Made by a program: the position numbers and the translations under genes
Part shown: positions 63,003-64,000 of the stretch, in pieces
How the letters are laid out: the number at the start of each line of letters is the position of its first letter
How positions within the stretch are numbered: position 1 is the stretch's first letter
The notes under the pieces: generated by a model
What the model was told of the DNA's origin: nothing
The model's database searches: none
What the model saw: the letters and a program-made list of their open reading frames with translations, nothing else
Assembly (NCBI GenBank): GCA_026122225.1
Contig: JANEZZ010001408.1
Span: 124,001-188,000 of the forward strand
Reading direction: 5' to 3'
DNA from: Heloderma charlesbogerti
Lineage: Eukaryota; Chordata; Lepidosauria; Squamata; Helodermatidae
Length of the DNA: 64,000 nucleotides

Positions 63003-63540
63003 ACTTGTTCATTGTTTTATCCTCAATAGGCTCAATCCATGAATACTTTTTTAAACAGATTAATATTGACTGAAACTGAACGCATAACAGATTGTTGTAT
63101 ACAGTGAAAATTGGAACCTGAACTGTGTACATAGATGGAATTAGGGAGATTTGAGGAAAAAAACAAAAACCCAGGGACTTCTTTGAGTTCTAGGAAAATC
63201 GATGAAAGGGTAGTTATAGAGTGTCTGGCTTCAAGGAACATAATCACATGCTAAAGTGGAAATTTTTACCTTTAACAAAATGATTTTTTTTTAAATCCTC
63301 AGGGTTTTTTTTAGTTTTTTAAAAAATGCTCTCCTTGTCTCGCTTCTTGTGAATGGCTCGCATTTTATTTTTTTTGAAAAAGCTTGCCAGCCCCGCAGCC
63401 TCCCCGCTGTGCAGGGGCCTGGGGCAAACAAACTGCCCCATTGGCTTCCCCCTCTGGGCAGGCCTGCTTGGGGATTTTCCTGTCATGGTGGCAGCCAATT
63501 CTGTCAAAGCCCTGCTTGACATCTGGAATGAAGAAATGGC
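63003..63540. other. No recognised gene
   Basis: An A/T-rich stretch with homopolymer runs (63,280-63,380). The short plus-strand frame here has no recognised domain. Confidence 0.4.
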
Positions 63541-63690
63541 CCAGGTGTTATTGTTGTGTTTTAATTGTGTTTTAATGTATTTGTTTTATTATGCTTTTTA
63601 TCAAGTTTTCTTTTCGATAGTAAGCCACCTTGAGTGCCATTTTTCTTGGTAGAAAGGTGGGGAACTAAATCAATCAGTCAATCAGTCAGT
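63541..63690 (+). mobile_element. L2-like 3' tail
   Basis: TAGTAAGCCACCTTGAGTGCCATTTTTCTTGGTAGAAAGGTGGGG and an AATCAGTCAATCAGTCAGT tail match LINE L2-type 3' ends. Confidence 0.65.
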
Positions 63691-63789
63691 AAAATCACTC
63701 ACATCCATGCTGATTTGGATGCCATATTTGATGGATGTCTGGGGGATGTAATTTTGGCCTCTGCTTGTTCACTTATAATTTATACCTTT

Positions 63790-64000
63790 CAATTGCCCAG
63801 GGCCGATTGCATGGAGCACGTGATTCCCTTGTTACAACCACTTCACTGGCTATTGGTCTGTTTCCAGGCACAGTTCAAAGTGCTGCTTATGACCTGCGAA
63901 GCCCTCCATGGCTTGGGACTGGGCTACCTCAAAGACCACCTTCTCCCCTATGAGCCTGCCCAGGTTTTCCAGGGTGCCCTTCTCTCAATCCCGCCACCCT
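63790..64000 (+). mobile_element. L2 LINE fragment, cut by the window edge
   Basis: The frames read LLQPLHWLL, QAQFKVLLMTCEALHG and YLKDHLLPYEP, corresponding to the LHWLPV...FK.L...ALHGL block of L2 ORF2. The copy continues beyond 64,000. Confidence 0.75.

Overview
This window comes from a vertebrate genome, most probably a squamate reptile. The interspersed repeats point that way: CR1 LINEs ending in TTCTATGA repeats, L2 LINEs ending in AATAAA-rich tails, an RTE-BovB LINE, tRNA-derived SINEs with TAGCTCAGTGGTAGAGC boxes, a chromodomain Ty3/Gypsy element and many foldback DNA transposons. Species cannot be fixed from this sequence. Most of the 64 kb is mobile DNA. The only host genes I can support are three small secretoglobin-like genes, all on the minus strand.

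Layout. 1-2,601: CR1 LINE, cut by the window edge. 3,180-13,995: remains of a Polinton/Maverick (adintovirus-like) element on the minus strand, with integrase, penton-like, small minor-capsid-like, major capsid and adenain-type protease relics. It is split by an endogenous gammaretrovirus-like provirus (3,674-9,889) and by three copies (A-C) of a hAT-type foldback family. 14,340-25,560: ancient duplicated non-coding blocks, a CR1 nested inside another CR1, and hAT copy D. 25,755-44,520: SINEs, LINEs and secretoglobin-like genes 1 and 2, with gene 2's large intron holding a BovB LINE, a degenerate minisatellite, a hAT element inside a second hAT element, and a CR1. 45,690-49,850: L2 fragments and simple repeats. 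49,985-54,430: secretoglobin-like gene 3. 54,930-58,130: L2 fragments, foldback elements and an orphan copy of a secretoglobin upstream region. 58,433-62,082: a Gypsy chromovirus with both LTRs and a target-site duplication, but with its reverse transcriptase deleted. 62,876-64,000: BovB and L2 tails.

Genes 1 and 3 are built alike: 55-, 191- and 51-bp coding exons, 98 residues, a signal peptide, and cysteines at 25, 66 and 89. Each has a TATA box and an AATAAA. They form a tandem array with gene 2, which kept exons 1 and 2 but lost both N-terminal cysteines and any recognisable exon 3. Secretoglobins are small secreted helical proteins that usually pair through cysteines.

The most unusual signal is the hAT-type foldback family (TAGGGATG ends, 8-bp target duplications). 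Nearly every recognisable end carries a consensus 5' splice donor pointing outward. On one end type the donor follows a GC-rich stretch with an AAATGGCGGC (YY1-like, start-codon-containing) motif. The body is built from repeated perfect or near-perfect palindromes. It looks like a mobile two-way 'promoter plus first exon' cassette. That function is inference; the sequence features are directly visible.
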